64,000 nt of DNA. Source: Oerskovia douganii. GTDB lineage: Bacteria > Actinomycetota > Actinomycetes > Actinomycetales > Cellulomonadaceae. The translations under genes and the position numbers were made by a program. Under the pieces are notes generated by a model, which worked only from the letters and a program-made list of their open reading frames with translations, was not told the DNA's origin and made no database searches. The stretch's first letter is position 1, and every line of letters begins with the position of its first letter. The stretch spans positions 266,806 through 330,805 of the forward strand of contig NZ_JACSPN010000001.1 of NCBI RefSeq assembly GCF_015142735.1, in the 5' to 3' direction. Positions 62,590-64,000 of this stretch are shown here, piece by piece.

Positions 62590-63425
62590 CCTCGGCGACG
62601 CCCGACCCGCACGCCGGCCACTCCCACGGCACCCCCCACGGGGCGTCGCCGTTCTCGAAGGGGCCCGCCGATCCGGCGTCCGGTGCCCCGGCCCCGTCGG
62701 ACGGGGCGGGCAAGGCCCTGCCTCCGTCGTCGGGCGTCGCCGACGACGACGGGTCGGCCGACCCCGCGCTGGTCGGGGTCCTCGCCGACTTCGCGGCCGG
62801 TGCCGCGAGCCTGACCGAGGTGGTCGCGCAGCTCGCGCGCACGCGCCTGCTCATCCCCGTCCTGGCCGAGCTCGAGAAGTCGGGCGTGGGGGAGCACGGC
62901 CAGAAGGTCGACAAGGAGGCCTCGGCCGGCGTCGTCGCGCTCGAGGCCCCGGACGGACGTCGGGCGCTCCCGGTGTTCTCGAGCGTCGCGAGCATGGCCG
63001 CCTGGCGGCCCGACGCGCGCCAGGTCCCCGTGGACGCCCCGCGGGCGGCGCTGTCGGCCGTGAGCGAGGACTGGTCGCTCCTGGTCCTCGACCCCGCCGG
63101 ACCGGTCACGGTCCTCGTGCCGCGGCCCGCGGTGTGGGCCCTCGCGCAGGGCAAGGACTGGGCCCCCGCGGTGATGGACGGCACAGTCGTGCCCGACGTC
63201 GCCGCCGCGATCACCGGCGCGGTCCAGGGGATCGAGCACGTCGCGGCCGTGCGCGCCGAGACGGGCCGCAGCGCGGAGGTCGCGGTCGTGCTCTCGATCG
63301 ACTCGGGGCTCGACCGGCGCGGGCTCGACGCGGTCCTCGCCCGGGTCAACGCGGCCCTCGCGGGCAGTGACGTCGTCTCGGAGCGGGTCGACTCGCTCGA
63401 GCTGCGCATCGGGCGCGCAGACTGA
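62586..63425 (+). CDS. SseB-family protein
   Basis: 279 residues. The N-terminal 60 residues are disordered and contain a His-rich start (HAGHSHG). An SseB-type domain (about 65-180: [47 protein letters not shown]) is followed by a second part (to 279) resembling the SseB C-terminal region. In E. coli SseB affects serine sensitivity; here it follows priA as in many actinobacteria. Start overlaps the priA stop. Confidence 0.85.
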   Translation: MTSATPDPHAGHSHGTPHGASPFSKGPADPASGAPAPSDGAGKALPPSSGVADDDGSADPALVGVLADFAAGAASLTEVVAQLARTRLLIPVLAELEKSGVGEHGQKVDKEASAGVVALEAPDGRRALPVFSSVASMAAWRPDARQVPVDAPRAALSAVSEDWSLLVLDPAGPVTVLVPRPAVWALAQGKDWAPAVMDGTVVPDVAAAITGAVQGIEHVAAVRAETGRSAEVAVVLSIDSGLDRRGLDAVLARVNAALAGSDVVSERVDSLELRIGRAD

Positions 63426-63539
63426 CCTGCGGTCGCGGTGCCGTCGGGCGCTGCGGCCCGCCGGCGCCGCAGCCCCCGGTCCGACAGGTCCGGTCGTCGC
63501 GGCCGCCCCACCCGGGGCGCCCCTGCCGCGCCGACGAGG

Positions 63540-63974
63540 TCAGCGGCGTCGGCGGCCCAGGACCCACCCGCCGACCACGGCCAGCACCATGGCCACGACC
63601 TGGCCACCCAGGATGACCTTGTTGAGGTCGAGGGCCGGGTGCCACCGCGTGCCGTCGGAGCCCACGGCGTACACGCCGACCGGGCGGACCCGGACCCCGA
63701 AGCCACCGCCACCGCCTGCACCCTCGCCGGGTCCGTCGCCCGTGCCGTGCTCGGTGCCGGAGGCGGCGTCCGGCGCCCCGTCGGGCGACCCGACGCCGTA
63801 CCCGTACCCCGTCCCGGTGCCGCCCCAGACCTTCGCCACGGGGATCACGAGGGTCCCGTCGCGCTCGTACGGCTCACCGAACACCTTGCGCACCGAGAAG
63901 GCGTCGCTCGCCGCGCGCACGATGAAGGAGGGGTCCGGTCGCCCCGCCGCGTTCTTGCTGCTGTCGCTGCTCAT
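63540..63974 (-). CDS. YtfJ/GerW-family protein with C-terminal membrane anchor
   Basis: 144 residues. The family string VFGEPYERDGTLVIPVAKVWGG is at 30-51, then a Gly-rich stretch (55-90), then FGVRVRPVGVYAV and a C-terminal hydrophobic helix (about 120-140) ending RRRR. YtfJ is named from spore germination in Bacillus, but members occur widely in non-sporulating actinobacteria. ATG 63974 has TAGGCT (minus, 63982-63987) seven bases upstream. It converges with sseB. Confidence 0.85.
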   Translation of the reverse strand: MSSDSSKNAAGRPDPSFIVRAASDAFSVRKVFGEPYERDGTLVIPVAKVWGGTGTGYGYGVGSPDGAPDAASGTEHGTGDGPGEGAGGGGGFGVRVRPVGVYAVGSDGTRWHPALDLNKVILGGQVVAMVLAVVGGWVLGRRRR

Positions 63975-63981
63975 GCCTCGC

Positions 63982-63987
63982 AGCCTA
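63982..63987 (-). promoter_or_regulatory. -10 element, leaderless YtfJ gene
   Basis: TAGGCT on the minus strand, seven bases before the ATG. Confidence 0.55.
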
Positions 63988-64000
63988 CGAGCAGGGCGGC

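Overview
This window is chromosomal DNA of a very high-GC actinobacterium. The dcw gene order (mraZ-rsmH-ftsL-ftsI-murEF-mraY-murD-ftsW-murGC-ftsQ-ftsZ, then sepF-yggT-divIVA, with no ftsA), the lexA / LysM protein / nrdR block, PriA in place of HisA, an F420-type flavin-fold protein and frequent leaderless genes all point there. The MurE substrate loop lacks the DNPR signature of diaminopimelate users. With the general gene content this suggests Micrococcales with Lys- or Orn-type peptidoglycan, perhaps Cellulomonadaceae or a relative; that placement is inference. I see no rRNA, tRNA, CRISPR array, prophage or insertion sequence.

Layout. 1-7.2 kb: DinG-type helicase, lactate dehydrogenase, lexA, a divergent SOS-controlled LysM gene, a compact iron-box transcription unit, nrdR, an aldo/keto reductase and a DUF5302 protein. 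7.2-16.5 kb: serA, a HelD/HelR-type helicase, a three-gene signalling set (receiver-PP2C phosphatase, membrane histidine kinase, single-domain receiver), a PAC2 protein and a cold-shock protein. 16.5-24.8 kb: a spermidine-synthase-like protein, an SOS-controlled HEPN-dinB pair, DUF3040, and a moxR-DUF58-transglutaminase operon on the minus strand. 24.8-47.5 kb: the dcw cluster and its usual downstream neighbours (pgeF, sepF, yggT, divIVA, a DksA-like gene, lspA, rluD, a GNAT gene). 47.6-53.4 kb: dnaE, a small flavin-fold enzyme, an S4 protein and hisD. 53.4-58.5 kb: a block separating hisD from the other his genes (RecQ-phosphoribosyltransferase fusion, zinc alcohol dehydrogenase, membrane protein, Rieske lipoprotein). 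58.6-64 kb: hisC-hisB-unknown-hisH, then priA-sseB and a convergent YtfJ-family gene.

How it works together. The largest block makes and places the septal wall: lipid II precursors (MurE, F, D, C, MraY, MurG), its polymerisation and crosslinking (FtsW, FtsI), and Z-ring assembly and polar growth (FtsZ, SepF, FtsQ, FtsL, DivIVA). LexA operators control lexA, probably the LysM protein (a likely division brake) and the HEPN-DinB pair, so DNA damage is tied to division. At least twelve genes have a TANNNT -10 hexamer 6 or 7 bases before the start codon, so leaderless transcription is common here. The least expected elements are the iron-box promoter driving a short transcript with a possible 15-residue peptide (4757-4944), the SOS HEPN-DinB unit, the helicase next to a phospho-signalling triad, and the unknown gene inside the his operon.
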